Assembly (NCBI GenBank): GCA_041743085.1
Contig: JBGTNL010000106.1
Span: 1 to 64,000 of the forward strand
Source of the DNA: JAFMPW01 sp041743085
GTDB taxonomy: Bacteria > Bacteroidota > Bacteroidia > Flavobacteriales > Flavobacteriaceae
Reading direction: 5' to 3'
Length of the DNA: 64,000 nucleotides
Shown here piece by piece: positions 45,492-55,739 of the stretch (within the stretch, counting starts at the first letter, position 1; the number at the start of each line of letters is the position of its first letter). Under the pieces are notes generated by a model, which saw only the letters and a program-made list of their open reading frames with translations, made no database searches and was not told the DNA's origin. The translations under genes and the position numbers were made by a program.

Positions 45492-47042
45492 ATGAAACAG
45501 TTTAAGAAAATCACATTTTTAATTTTCACGGCCTCACTGGTCCTGGGAATTTTAGGATGTACAGACAAATTAGATGAACCGCAACTGAACAACAATTTTG
45601 CCGGAGGAACGGATTTCACGGATCCTTCGGGCATGCTACTCTCCATAGTGGGAGTTTATGAAGCATTTCAGAACAGGGGATGGGAGCAACCCCTCCTGAT
45701 TGCCGTACGCGGAGATGATGTTAATTCAGGGGGTCTGGGAGACCAGCAGGATTACACGGAAACCGATCTTTTTAATTACAACAAGGACTATTGGATGTAC
45801 AACTCCCTGTGGGAGAATTTATATGCAGATATTATTTCAGCCCATACGGCAATGGAACAGATAGCCAGGTTCCAGGAGTTTGCAGACGATGCCAACATTG
45901 CTAAGGGAAATCAATATATAGGGGAAGCCAAAGTACTTAGGGCCATGATGCTTTTTCAACTTTCGCAGGTATACGGCGGGATATTTATTCCTGAGTCTTC
46001 GGATACCGAGCAACTGTTAGCCGTGGAGTCGCTTCCTACCAAGGATGAGGTGATGCAGCATATTTCCAATCAAATGGATGAAGCCATACCCTTACTTCCC
46101 AATATGCGCCCCAATGAACGTACGGACCTTCCCGGAGGCGTAACCAGATATACGGCTTTGGCAATTAAAGCCCTGGCGAACCAGGAACTGAAAAACTACC
46201 AGGTGGTTGCGGATGCAGCAGGGCAAATCATCAGCTCCGGTGAATTCAGCTTGTTTCCTGATTTTTACGAGCTATTCAAAACCCCGGGGAAATTAAGTGA
46301 TGAAAGTATACTGGAATTACAATACTCTGATTTTGGACAAGGCGAAGGTGACAGTGAAGCGCATTTATACGCTCCCTATGGGCCTCAGAACTGGACTCCT
46401 GCTGTTGAAGGCGCAGCTAGTGGTTGGGGATTTTACGAACCCAGTCTGAAATTCATTAAGTTTATGCTGGACAGGGGCGAGACGGTTAGACTAGAGACCA
46501 GCGTCCTTTTCACTGACAGAGGTATTTCAGAGATTCAGGCAGACCCTGCCTATGCCACATTACCCGCTTTCGTCTCCAATACCACACGCGATGGGGATAG
46601 GATAAACGACTATGCCCGGGCACTTTTCGCCAGCGGAAAGCACTACTTGCCCTCCAACCAATTGATCCCCGGCAGAATAGACTACGGAAGTAACAAGAAT
46701 TACAATGTTATTCGCTATGCTGAAATTTTATTAATGTATGCCGAGGCACTTTTACAAGGCGCCAGTGCCTCTGCCATAAGTGCAGACCAGGCTGTGAATC
46801 TGGTCCGTGCAAGAGCGGGATTACCTGCCTTGTCAGGGGTTACCCTTGATCAGGTCATTGATGAAAAGTACGCAGAACTAAGTATGGAATGGGGGAAACG
46901 TTATTACGATCTTATCAGATTGGGCAGATTTAGCGAGTTGAGTTATGATGGCAGGACTTTTTCGGAAGATAAAACCTTCCTTCCCTATCCTCAGGGCCAG
47001 GTAGACCAGTTCCCTATATTGAGCCAGGATGGACCAAATTAA
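45492..47042 (+). CDS. SusD-like glycan-binding lipoprotein
   Basis: A 516-residue protein with a lipoprotein signal ending LGILGCTDK. It has SusD/RagB-type features: GEAKVLRAMMLFQLSQVYGG, RYTALAIKALANQELKNY, the pattern IRYAEILLMYAEALLQGA and the C-terminal EWGKRYYDLIRLGRFSEL. It should sit on the cell surface over the SusC barrel and bind oligosaccharide. It lies 17 bp after susC. The next gene starts 19 bp later, so all three are one unit. Confidence 0.92.
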   Translation: MKQFKKITFLIFTASLVLGILGCTDKLDEPQLNNNFAGGTDFTDPSGMLLSIVGVYEAFQNRGWEQPLLIAVRGDDVNSGGLGDQQDYTETDLFNYNKDYWMYNSLWENLYADIISAHTAMEQIARFQEFADDANIAKGNQYIGEAKVLRAMMLFQLSQVYGGIFIPESSDTEQLLAVESLPTKDEVMQHISNQMDEAIPLLPNMRPNERTDLPGGVTRYTALAIKALANQELKNYQVVADAAGQIISSGEFSLFPDFYELFKTPGKLSDESILELQYSDFGQGEGDSEAHLYAPYGPQNWTPAVEGAASGWGFYEPSLKFIKFMLDRGETVRLETSVLFTDRGISEIQADPAYATLPAFVSNTTRDGDRINDYARALFASGKHYLPSNQLIPGRIDYGSNKNYNVIRYAEILLMYAEALLQGASASAISADQAVNLVRARAGLPALSGVTLDQVIDEKYAELSMEWGKRYYDLIRLGRFSELSYDGRTFSEDKTFLPYPQGQVDQFPILSQDGPN

Positions 47043-47061
47043 GAAAGGCAAAAAAAAACTC

Positions 47062-48846
47062 ATGAAGAAAATGAAATATATACTCACTTGTATTATTGCC
47101 GCTGTACTTCTTTATAGCTGCGACCAGGGCATTGACCCTATAACTAAGGTAGAACCGGGGGCAGATGCAACGGCACCGGTGGTCACTATCAATTATCCGA
47201 CGGAAGGGGTGAAGATAAAAGTGCTGGAGGTCGTTACTTCCATTACCCTTGATTTTGAGGTTACGGATGATATAGAAATAGCAAAGGTAGATGTTGTCCT
47301 GGACGGGAAAAATATCAGAACCTTAGACAATTTTAAAGATTACCGCCGGGTACTCATAGATGATCTTGTATATGACAAGCTAACTGATGGTACTCACGAG
47401 TTGGTTGTGACCGCCACTGATCTGGATGGAAAAACAACCTCGTCCACCGTAAATTTTGAAAAGGAACCTGCTTACACTCCGATTTATGCCGGGGAAATCC
47501 TTTATATGCCTTTTGATGGCGATTATTTTGAATTGGTAAACATATCACCTGCTACAGTAGTAGGTACACCGGGGTTCGCCGGAGAAGGATTTGTTGGTCT
47601 AAATGCGTATGCCGGGGCTACAGATTCGTATCTTACCTTGCCTACTGACGGCCTTTTAGGCGAAGAACTAACTGCTGTCTTCTGGTTTAAGGTAAACGCA
47701 GATCCGAACCGAGCCGGGATACTTGTTGCGGGGCCCCCGGATGAGGCGAATCCGGATGCACCAAATAACCGCAATAGCGGATTTAGATTTTTCAGGGAGG
47801 ATGCCGGAGGGGCACAACGTTTTAAATTAAATGTAGGCCTCGGAGACGGAGAATCCTGGTTCGATGGCGGCGAAGCGGCCGACATTTCCGCGGATGCCGG
47901 CTGGACCCATATGGCGTTTTCAATTTCAGGCACGCAAGCAACGGTCTATATTAATGGAGAAATTGTGAGTCAGGGCGACCTGGTTGGTGGCGTTGACTGG
48001 ACAGGGGTTGATATTTTGTCGATCATGTCCGGTGCTCCCCGTTTTGTTGGCTGGGACCATCTTTCTGATTTAAGTAACATGGATGAACTGCGACTTTTTA
48101 ACAGGACACTTTCTCAGGAGGAGATACAAGGTATTATGACCAATGAGGCCGGCGGTTTTGTCGGGTCTTTTGATGGTGAAATGTTCTACATGCCCTTTGA
48201 TGGTGACAATAAAGATCTTTTTAGCAACTTAGATGCCACGATGGTAGGTACCACCGGATTTGCAGGAGAAAGCGTTGCCGGCGATGATGCCTTTGCGGGT
48301 GTCGCAGATTCGTACCTCACCTTCCCTTCGAATGGATTGACCACCGAGGAATTCAGTGCAACCCTCTGGTATAAAATGAATGCAGATCCCGATCGTAATG
48401 GCATTTTGGTGATGGGTCCGGAGGATACGGAGCGACCAGAATTCCCGGACATACAAAATTTGCGAACCAACGGATTTCGGTTTTTCCGAGAGGCAGGGGG
48501 TGATGGGCAGGTTTTCAAACTGAATGTGGGGAACGGCACTGCGGATGGCTGGTTTGATGGTGGCGCAGCGGCTTCGATACCGACCACCGCACCTGACTGG
48601 GTGCACTTGGCCTTTACAATTTCGAACACGGAATGTATTGTTTATATTGATGGGGAAGTGGTATCTCAAGGCGCATTTCCCGGAGTGGACTGGACTGGTT
48701 GTGACCTGCTTTCCATAGCTTCGGGCGCTCCACGGTTTACAGAATGGGGACATTTATCAGACCAGAGCTTTATAGATGAATTGCGACTGTACAATAAAGC
48801 TTTAACCCAGGAGGAGGTACAGAGTGTAAGAAATTCCGATTTATAA
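47062..48846 (+). CDS. surface lipoprotein with Ig-like domain and two LamG repeats
   Basis: A 594-residue protein if started at ATG 47062, giving a lipoprotein signal MKKMKYILTC... with acylation Cys in LLYSC; an ATG at 47029 overlaps susD. An Ig-like domain (about residues 28-130) precedes two LamG/concanavalin-like repeats of about 210 residues (about 143-356 and 372-594). Each opens YMPFDGD and ends with a SGAPRF...LSD...DELRLFN/YN block. In Bacteroidota loci, the gene after susD often encodes a surface glycan-binding protein, so glycan capture is likely. The two repeats are clear internal duplications. Confidence 0.85.
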   Translation: MKKMKYILTCIIAAVLLYSCDQGIDPITKVEPGADATAPVVTINYPTEGVKIKVLEVVTSITLDFEVTDDIEIAKVDVVLDGKNIRTLDNFKDYRRVLIDDLVYDKLTDGTHELVVTATDLDGKTTSSTVNFEKEPAYTPIYAGEILYMPFDGDYFELVNISPATVVGTPGFAGEGFVGLNAYAGATDSYLTLPTDGLLGEELTAVFWFKVNADPNRAGILVAGPPDEANPDAPNNRNSGFRFFREDAGGAQRFKLNVGLGDGESWFDGGEAADISADAGWTHMAFSISGTQATVYINGEIVSQGDLVGGVDWTGVDILSIMSGAPRFVGWDHLSDLSNMDELRLFNRTLSQEEIQGIMTNEAGGFVGSFDGEMFYMPFDGDNKDLFSNLDATMVGTTGFAGESVAGDDAFAGVADSYLTFPSNGLTTEEFSATLWYKMNADPDRNGILVMGPEDTERPEFPDIQNLRTNGFRFFREAGGDGQVFKLNVGNGTADGWFDGGAAASIPTTAPDWVHLAFTISNTECIVYIDGEVVSQGAFPGVDWTGCDLLSIASGAPRFTEWGHLSDQSFIDELRLYNKALTQEEVQSVRNSDL

Positions 48847-48870
48847 CATAGTTTTTGAGTTCCGTATTTT

Positions 48871-50235
48871 ATGAGGTTAGTTTTAATTATGGTTTTATGG
48901 GCTGTTGTATCTCTAGTAGCGGGATGCAACAGCCGTAAAACTTCAGAAAAATCAGAAACACAGGAAACGAAAGCGATGGCCGAGGTTTCCGATGAGGAAT
49001 TGCTGGATATAGTACAGCGACAGACCTTCGATTATTTCTGGGACGGCGCAGAACCCACTTCGGGCCTGGCCAGGGAACGAATTCATTTAGACAGCATTTA
49101 TCCAACCCACGATAAGGATATTATCACAATCGGGGGTTCCGGTTTTGGTCTTATGGCGATATTGGTTGGGGTACAGAGAGGTTTTATTACCCGGGAACAG
49201 GCATTGGAACGTTATGAACGGGCTGTCGATTTTTTGGGAAAAGCCGATCGCTTTCACGGAGCATGGCCGCATTGGCTGATGCCGGATGGGAAGACCGCAC
49301 CATTTAGTGCCAAAGATGACGGCGGGGATCTCGTGGAAACCGCATTCCTTATTCAGGGGCTTTTAACGGTAAAGGAATATTTTGAGGATGGAAACGAAAA
49401 AGAACAACTGCTTGCGCAAAAAATTCAGAAGCTTTGGGAAGACGTAGAATGGGATTGGTACACCAAAAACGGGGAGAATGTCCTGTACTGGCATTGGTCG
49501 CCTAACCACGCCTGGGATATGAACTTTCCTGTGGGAGGCTACAATGAAGCGCTTATAATGTATATTCTGGCAGCGGCCTCTCCCACCCATCCTGTAAAGA
49601 AAGAAGTGTATGAACAAGGATGGGCCCGCGGAGGCGCAATAACCAGGGATACTGTGTTCTATGGATTGGAAACCGAATTAGACCACTATGAAAATGATAA
49701 GAGTCCGGTTGGGCCCATGTTCTGGGCACACTATTCCTACCTCGGGCTAAATCCGAAAGAGTTAAAAGACCAATATGCAGATTATTGGAAACTTAATGTG
49801 AACCATGCTCAAATTCAGTATAAGTACTGTGTTGACAATCCTTCAGATTATGAAGGTTATGGTGAAAACTGCTGGGGTTTAACTTCCAGTTATTCCATGA
49901 AGGGGTATGCGGGCCACAGGCCCGACAAAGACCTGGGGGTAATTTCACCAACCGCAGCACTCTCCTCTATGCCCTATACTCCGGATGAGAGTAAAAGATT
50001 TTTAAAGTTTATGTACACGCAGCAGGATTCTTTGATTGGAAAGTATGGCCCGTATGATGCCTTCAGCTTAGAGCACAAATGGCATTTGCCAAGGTATCTG
50101 GCCATTGATCAGGGACCCATCCCGGTGATGATCGAAAATTACAGATCGGGGATGTTTTGGGAACTGTTTATGAAAAATAAAGACGTGCAAAGCGGGTTAA
50201 ACAAGCTTGGGTTCAGCCATGCAGATCCCCTTTGA
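48871..50235 (+). CDS. GH144-type glucanase lipoprotein, first copy
   Basis: A 454-residue lipoprotein (VAGCNS lipobox). It has the glycoamylase-like (alpha/alpha)6 domain of Pfam PF10091/GH144: QRQTFDYFWDGAEPTSGLA, SGFGLMAILVGVQRGFITR, FHGAWPHWLMP, then DDGGDLVETAFLIQGLL. The D149-x3-D153-x2-E156 pattern matches acidic residues reported as important in characterised GH144 beta-1,2-glucanase. WHWSPNHAWDMNFPVGGYNE and FWAHYSYLGLNP are further family motifs. Characterised members cut beta-1,2-glucans. It is followed after 2 bp by a paralogue, suggesting tandem duplication. Confidence 0.87.
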   Translation: MRLVLIMVLWAVVSLVAGCNSRKTSEKSETQETKAMAEVSDEELLDIVQRQTFDYFWDGAEPTSGLARERIHLDSIYPTHDKDIITIGGSGFGLMAILVGVQRGFITREQALERYERAVDFLGKADRFHGAWPHWLMPDGKTAPFSAKDDGGDLVETAFLIQGLLTVKEYFEDGNEKEQLLAQKIQKLWEDVEWDWYTKNGENVLYWHWSPNHAWDMNFPVGGYNEALIMYILAAASPTHPVKKEVYEQGWARGGAITRDTVFYGLETELDHYENDKSPVGPMFWAHYSYLGLNPKELKDQYADYWKLNVNHAQIQYKYCVDNPSDYEGYGENCWGLTSSYSMKGYAGHRPDKDLGVISPTAALSSMPYTPDESKRFLKFMYTQQDSLIGKYGPYDAFSLEHKWHLPRYLAIDQGPIPVMIENYRSGMFWELFMKNKDVQSGLNKLGFSHADPL

Positions 50236-50237
50236 AA

Positions 50238-51629
50238 ATGAAGAAGCTCTTTCTTGCAATCCTTATCGGCGCCGTTTTGGGGGCATGTTCTTCGGAAAAT
50301 GGGGGCCAGGGACCGGTGGGAGAATCTCAGATACCGGATGACGAGCCTATGGATAACCCACCCCCTGAAGATGAGCCGGCAATTTCGGACGAGGAATTAC
50401 TTGATCTGACCCAACGAGAAACTTTTAAATATTTCCGGGATTTTGCCGAGCCCAACTCCGGTTGCGCCAAAGAACGCTACCATCCAAATGATCCATCACG
50501 CGACGAAAATGTAGTAACGACCGGGGGCACGGGTTTTGGCCTGATGGCCCTGGTGGTTGGAATAGAAAGAGGATATGTGACCAGGGAACAAGGCTTGGAG
50601 CAACTTTCAAATATCCTGGATTTTCTGGAGACAGCGGACCGTTTTCATGGAGCCTGGCCCCACTGGATAAACGGCACTAACGGAAATGTAATTCCCTTTA
50701 GCGGTATGGATAACGGCGGCGATCTTGTGGAGACTGCCTTTCTGGCTCAGGGACTTATCTGCGTAAAAGAATATTTAAAAGATGGATCTGCTTTGGAAAA
50801 GGAATTGGCCAATAAAGCAGATGCGCTTTGGAAGGGCATAGAATGGAATTGGTACACTCAAAATGAAGAGGTACTCTACTGGCATTGGAGCCCTGACTTC
50901 GGGTTCGCTATTGATTTACAACTCAAAGGATATAATGAGGTACTGATAACCTATGCGCTGGCTGCCGCATCACCGGATTTTCCCATTACCAGGGAAGTTT
51001 ATACCAATGGCTGGGCGTCCAATGGCGGCATCAAATCTGACAATACTAAATATAATGTTCCCCTGTTAGTCCGGCATGCGGGATCTCCGGAATACGGAGG
51101 TCCCCTGTTCTGGGCGCATTATTCGTATCTGGGTTTGGATCCAAACGGGCTGGCAGATGAATTTGTTGATTATGGAAAGGTCAATGAAAATCATGCTAGA
51201 ATAAATTACAGCTATTGCGTGGAAAATCCAGGGGGATTTGCAGCGTACGGAGAGGATTGCTGGGGCCTTACGGCAAGTTATACCAGAAATAGTGACGGTA
51301 GCATTGGCTATTCAGCTCATAAACCTGGCGATGATACCGGGGTGGTTTCACCTACCGCTGCCATAAGTTCTATAGTCTATACGCCTGTAGAATCACTGAA
51401 GGCCCTTCATTATTTTTATAGGAACAAAGATAAACTCCTGGGGCCTGCAGGCTTCTATGATGCCTTTAGCCCTGAGTATAACTTTTGGGTGGCTGAAGCT
51501 TATCTGGCCATTGACCAGGGTCCTCAGATAATTATGATCGAAAATCACAGAACCGGTCTGCTCTGGGATCTTTTTATGCAGAATGAAGATGTACAGAGGG
51601 GATTGGATTTGTTGGGATTTACGTACTGA
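50238..51629 (+). CDS. GH144-type glucanase lipoprotein, second copy
   Basis: A 463-residue lipoprotein from ATG 50238 (lipobox LGACSS), with an acidic Pro-rich linker (about residues 28-48) before the catalytic domain. It is paralogous to the upstream gene: QRETFKYFRDFAEPNSGCA, GTGFGLMALVVGIERGYVTR, FHGAWPHWING, then DNGGDLVETAFLAQGL with D158, D162 and E165. The paralogues differ around the substrate cleft (HWSPDFGFAIDLQLKGYNE against HWSPNHAWDMNFPVGGYNE), so they may prefer different chain lengths or linkages. The linker may let this copy stand off the outer membrane. Confidence 0.87.
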   Translation: MKKLFLAILIGAVLGACSSENGGQGPVGESQIPDDEPMDNPPPEDEPAISDEELLDLTQRETFKYFRDFAEPNSGCAKERYHPNDPSRDENVVTTGGTGFGLMALVVGIERGYVTREQGLEQLSNILDFLETADRFHGAWPHWINGTNGNVIPFSGMDNGGDLVETAFLAQGLICVKEYLKDGSALEKELANKADALWKGIEWNWYTQNEEVLYWHWSPDFGFAIDLQLKGYNEVLITYALAAASPDFPITREVYTNGWASNGGIKSDNTKYNVPLLVRHAGSPEYGGPLFWAHYSYLGLDPNGLADEFVDYGKVNENHARINYSYCVENPGGFAAYGEDCWGLTASYTRNSDGSIGYSAHKPGDDTGVVSPTAAISSIVYTPVESLKALHYFYRNKDKLLGPAGFYDAFSPEYNFWVAEAYLAIDQGPQIIMIENHRTGLLWDLFMQNEDVQRGLDLLGFTY

Positions 51630-51661
51630 TCAATAAATACGCTGGAAATTTGACCGTTAAG

Positions 51662-53395
51662 ATGAAAAATGACTCTCGAAAGATTTTAGGACTTACTCTA
51701 ATACTAATAGCATGGATGGGGGTGGCTATGCTTCATGCACAGCAAAAAACCTATTGCAATCCTATAAATATAGATTATACCTACATGATCTATAATGCCC
51801 ATAAAAATCTTTCATATCGCTCGGGGGCGGATCCGGCAGTAGTGAAATTCCGGGACACGTATTATATGTTCGTTACCCGTTCCATGGGTTACTGGCATTC
51901 GGATGACCTGAGTCACTGGAGTTTTATCCGTCCGCAAAAATGGTATTTCCAGGGTTCCAATGCGCCTGCCGCTTTTAATTACAAAGATTCTGTTCTCTAT
52001 GCGGCAGGAAATCCGTCGGGGAATGGTAGTATTCTTTTCACCGACGATCCAAAAAAGGGCGATTGGCAGGCAACGCCTTCTATAGTACATGGACTACAGG
52101 ATCCTGCTCTGTTTATAGACGATGACGGACAGTCCTTTTTGTACTGGGGTTCGTCTAATACCTTTCCCGTTCGTGCGAATAAACTCGACAGGAATGCCCG
52201 TTTTAAGCCATCGGAGAAAACCTATGAACTCTTTAAGCTTCAACCAGAAAAACACGGATGGGAGCGCTTTGGAGAAAATCATTCCGATACGTTGCTGGCA
52301 GGTTATATAGAAGGTCCATGGATGACCAAATATAAGAACAAGTATTATCTGCAATACGCTGCTCCGGGTACCGAATTTAACGTTTATGGTGATGGGGCGT
52401 ATATTGGGGATTCACCTTTGGGACCTTTCGAGTATCTGCCCAACAATCCATTCTCCTATAAACCGGGAGGCTTTATCAACGGGGCAGGACATGGAAGTAC
52501 TGTTTTAGGGCCCGGAGAGATATTCTGGCACTTTTCTACCATGGCTGTCAATGTCAACATCGGCTGGGAGAGGCGGATAGGAATGTTTCCCACTTTCTTT
52601 GACGATGAGGGCCTTATACATAGCAATACGCGATTTGGGGACTACCCGCATTTTGCACCCTCAATTCCCGAAAAGAAAGGAGCGTTTGCCGACTGGATGC
52701 TCTTGTCCTATAAAAAACCGGTTAGTGTCTCTTCTCAGTTAGAGGAATATAATGCACAAAACATGGTCGATGAAAATATAAAAACGTTCTGGGTCGCCGA
52801 GGATAATGACGACAGACAATGGATCGAAATAGATCTGATTAATCAGGGTCTCGTTCATGCAATTCAGGTAAATTATAACGACTTCCAATCCGATATGTAC
52901 GGAAAGATTCCGGGTTTGTATCATCAATATATCATTGAAGGTTCATCGAATGGCCAAAATTGGGATATTTTAATAGATCGAAGCTCTAATGCCAGGGACG
53001 TTCCGAATGACTATGTGGAACTTCGGGCTCCAAAAAAGACCAGGTTCATCCGATATAAAAATATACATGTCCCAACCCCCTATCTGTCTATTTCCGATAT
53101 CCGGGTTTTTGGCACGGGTAACAAAAAGCCTCCGAAAACAGTAAAGGAATTAGCTGTAGACAGAAATCAGGATCGACGGGATGTTTTAATCAATTGGAGT
53201 TCAGTGAAGGATGCGCAAGGGTACAACCTGCTTTGGGGAATAGCTCCTGATAAATTATACAGCTCATGGCTGGTGTATGGTCAAAATTCACTTGAATTAA
53301 AATCCCTGAATACGGATCAGGCGTATTACTTCGCCATCGAAGCCTTTAATGAAAACGGCATTTCCGAAAGATCTGAAGTTGTTAATGTGGAATAA
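51662..53395 (+). CDS. GH43-like glycosidase with discoidin and fibronectin-III domains
   Basis: A 577-residue secreted protein from ATG 51662, with signal peptide ending LHAQ. Residues 35-345 form a GH43-type five-bladed propeller: RSGADPAVVKFRDTYYMFVT has the catalytic-base Asp position, HGLQDPALFIDDDGQ the middle Asp, and AGYIEGPWMTKYKNKYYL the acid Glu. Residues 350-483 form an F5/8 type C (discoidin) carbohydrate-binding domain (MVDENIKTFWVAEDN, ending ISDIRVFG). Residues 490-577 form a fibronectin-III domain. GH43-like enzymes usually cut arabinose, xylose or galactose linkages, so a side-chain role is plausible. The exact activity is not predictable. Confidence 0.8.
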   Translation: MKNDSRKILGLTLILIAWMGVAMLHAQQKTYCNPINIDYTYMIYNAHKNLSYRSGADPAVVKFRDTYYMFVTRSMGYWHSDDLSHWSFIRPQKWYFQGSNAPAAFNYKDSVLYAAGNPSGNGSILFTDDPKKGDWQATPSIVHGLQDPALFIDDDGQSFLYWGSSNTFPVRANKLDRNARFKPSEKTYELFKLQPEKHGWERFGENHSDTLLAGYIEGPWMTKYKNKYYLQYAAPGTEFNVYGDGAYIGDSPLGPFEYLPNNPFSYKPGGFINGAGHGSTVLGPGEIFWHFSTMAVNVNIGWERRIGMFPTFFDDEGLIHSNTRFGDYPHFAPSIPEKKGAFADWMLLSYKKPVSVSSQLEEYNAQNMVDENIKTFWVAEDNDDRQWIEIDLINQGLVHAIQVNYNDFQSDMYGKIPGLYHQYIIEGSSNGQNWDILIDRSSNARDVPNDYVELRAPKKTRFIRYKNIHVPTPYLSISDIRVFGTGNKKPPKTVKELAVDRNQDRRDVLINWSSVKDAQGYNLLWGIAPDKLYSSWLVYGQNSLELKSLNTDQAYYFAIEAFNENGISERSEVVNVE

Positions 53396-53418
53396 CTGGA
53401 ATAACTAATAGAATACTC

Positions 53419-55689
53419 ATGAAAATCAAAAAAAGGCATAGCGCATTGTTCGTTTTTCTACTCGGAGCGGCCTTGGTTCAAGGGCAAAATGACATTCCGG
53501 AAGTGGAAGACCTATTAAAGGAAATGACCCTGGAAGAAAAGATAGGGCAATTAAACCTGCTCACCCCGGGTGGCGGAGTAGCAACGGGCTCCGTGGTCAG
53601 CGAGAATGTGGAAGCCAAAATAAAAGCCGGGGAGGTAGGCGGACTTTTCGGAGTTTCGGGTCCCGAAAAGGTAAGGCAGGCACAGGATATTGCCATTAAA
53701 AATTCGCGCCTGAAAATACCCCTTCTAATAGGATCTGATGTCATTCACGGGTATAAAACAACCTACCCTATTCCTTTGGGCCTTTCGTGCAGTTGGGACA
53801 TGGCCCTTGTGGAAAGGGCGGCGAGGATGGCTGCAAAAGAGGCTACAGCCGATGGTATTAACTGGAATTTTTCACCTATGGTAGATATTGCCCGGGATCC
53901 GAGATGGGGCCGTATTTCTGAAGGTGCAGGGGAAGACCCGTATTTGGGTTCGGCAATTGCGAAAGCAATGGTAAGAGGATATCAGGGAAACGACCTTAAG
54001 GAACCAAATACCATGATGGCTTGTGTAAAACACCTTGCGCTTTATGGTGCTTCAGAGGCCGGGCGCGATTATCACAGTGTGGATATGAGCAAGGTAAAAA
54101 TGTTTAATCAATACTTGCCACCATACAAAGCGGCCGTTGATGCCGGCGTGGGGAGCGCCATGACCTCCTTTAATGATATCGACGGGATACCGGCGTCCGG
54201 GAATAAATGGCTTATTACGGATTTATTACGGGAGAGGTGGGGATTTAAGGGATTTGTGGTCTCGGATTATACTTCGGTCAATGAAATGATTGCCCATGGC
54301 CTGGGAGATTTACAGGCGGTATCTGCCCTTGCCCTGAATGCCGGTCTTGATATGGATATGGTAGGGGAAGGCTTTTTAACTACGCTCAAAAAATCGATTG
54401 ATGAGGGTAAGGTTAGCGAAGAAAATATTACCAAAGCGGTAAGGCGTATTCTGGAGGCGAAGCACCAACTGGGCCTTTTTGAAGATCCCTATCGCTACTC
54501 GGATGCCAACAGGCCGGCCACCGATATACTTAGCAGTGAAAACAGGCAACTTGCCAGGGAACTGGCAGCAAGATCCTTCGTATTACTGAAAAATCACAAC
54601 GGCGTACTACCGCTGAAAAAGGAGGCCAAAGTGGCGCTTGTAGGCCCATTGGCCAACAATCAAAATAACATGCTGGGTACCTGGGCACCCACAGGGGATT
54701 TTAAACTCTCCGTTCCCGTACTGGATGGATTTAAGAATGCGGCCCCAAATAGTACCGTACAATACGCCAAAGGAGCTAACATTACAAACGATACCATTAT
54801 GGCCAAAAACGTAAATGTCTTCGGCCCCAGAATACAGATCGATAAGCGTTCCCCCGAAACCTTATTGAAGGAAGCCATTGATCTGGCTAACTCTTCGGAC
54901 CTTGTAGTTGCCGTGGTAGGGGAAGCCACGGAAATGAGCGGGGAAGCCGCGAGCAGAACAGATCTTTCCATTCCGCAGAGTCAGAAAGAATTGATTAAAG
55001 CATTGGTAAAAACAGGAAAACCGGTGGTATTGGTGCTTATGAGTGGTCGCCCCTTGACCATAGCTGAAGAATTTGCACTTCCGGTGAGTATATTGCAGGT
55101 CTGGCACCCGGGGGTTGAGGCGGGTAATGCTATTGCGGATGTGCTCTACAATAACTATAATCCATCCGGAAAATTGACGGCCACGTGGCCCAGGAACGTG
55201 GGCCAGATTCCTATTTATCACAGCGTTAAAAATACAGGAAGACCGGCCCCATCCGGGGAATTTCAAAAGTTTACATCCAACTATCTCGACGTCCCCAACA
55301 GCCCGTTATTGCCTTTCGGATATGGGCTGAGCTATACTACCTTCTCGTATTCCGATCTTATCTTGGATAAAACAGAAATAAATGCCGGAGATACAATAAA
55401 CATTACCGTAACTGTAAAGAATACCGGTGAATATGACGGGGAAGAGGTGGTACAATTATACCTGAGAGATATGGTGCGAAGTATTACGCCTCCGGTAAAA
55501 CAATTGAAGGGTTTTAAGAAGGTGCTTATTGTGAAAGGTCAGTCAAAGAACGTAACCCTCACGCTTACGCCGGAGGATTTGAAATTCTATAACAGTTCAT
55601 TGGAGTTCGTTGCCGAACCAGGGGAATTTGAGGTTTTTGTTGGAACCGACTCTACGGCTGACCTGAAAACCTCTTTTGTGCTTAAATAA
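53419..55689 (+). CDS. GH3 beta-glucosidase, BglX-like
   Basis: A 756-residue secreted enzyme, with signal peptide ending ALVQGQ. The three-domain GH3 layout is present: TIM barrel with IPLLIGSDVIHGYKTTYPIP, MVDIARDPRWGRISEGAGED and the nucleophile Asp283 in GFVVSDYTSVNEM; alpha/beta sandwich with ARSFVLLKNHNGVLPL and GEATEMSGEAASRTDLSIP; and a C-terminal fibronectin-III-like domain. In loci with GH144, GH3 enzymes release glucose from the sophoro-oligosaccharides produced, which fits this placement. The catalytic residues appear intact. Confidence 0.93.
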   Translation: MKIKKRHSALFVFLLGAALVQGQNDIPEVEDLLKEMTLEEKIGQLNLLTPGGGVATGSVVSENVEAKIKAGEVGGLFGVSGPEKVRQAQDIAIKNSRLKIPLLIGSDVIHGYKTTYPIPLGLSCSWDMALVERAARMAAKEATADGINWNFSPMVDIARDPRWGRISEGAGEDPYLGSAIAKAMVRGYQGNDLKEPNTMMACVKHLALYGASEAGRDYHSVDMSKVKMFNQYLPPYKAAVDAGVGSAMTSFNDIDGIPASGNKWLITDLLRERWGFKGFVVSDYTSVNEMIAHGLGDLQAVSALALNAGLDMDMVGEGFLTTLKKSIDEGKVSEENITKAVRRILEAKHQLGLFEDPYRYSDANRPATDILSSENRQLARELAARSFVLLKNHNGVLPLKKEAKVALVGPLANNQNNMLGTWAPTGDFKLSVPVLDGFKNAAPNSTVQYAKGANITNDTIMAKNVNVFGPRIQIDKRSPETLLKEAIDLANSSDLVVAVVGEATEMSGEAASRTDLSIPQSQKELIKALVKTGKPVVLVLMSGRPLTIAEEFALPVSILQVWHPGVEAGNAIADVLYNNYNPSGKLTATWPRNVGQIPIYHSVKNTGRPAPSGEFQKFTSNYLDVPNSPLLPFGYGLSYTTFSYSDLILDKTEINAGDTINITVTVKNTGEYDGEEVVQLYLRDMVRSITPPVKQLKGFKKVLIVKGQSKNVTLTLTPEDLKFYNSSLEFVAEPGEFEVFVGTDSTADLKTSFVLK

Positions 55690-55739
55690 CAGTATGAAAA
55701 TTGCTTTTAAGACCAAATTACACTAAAAATTTGCCATAA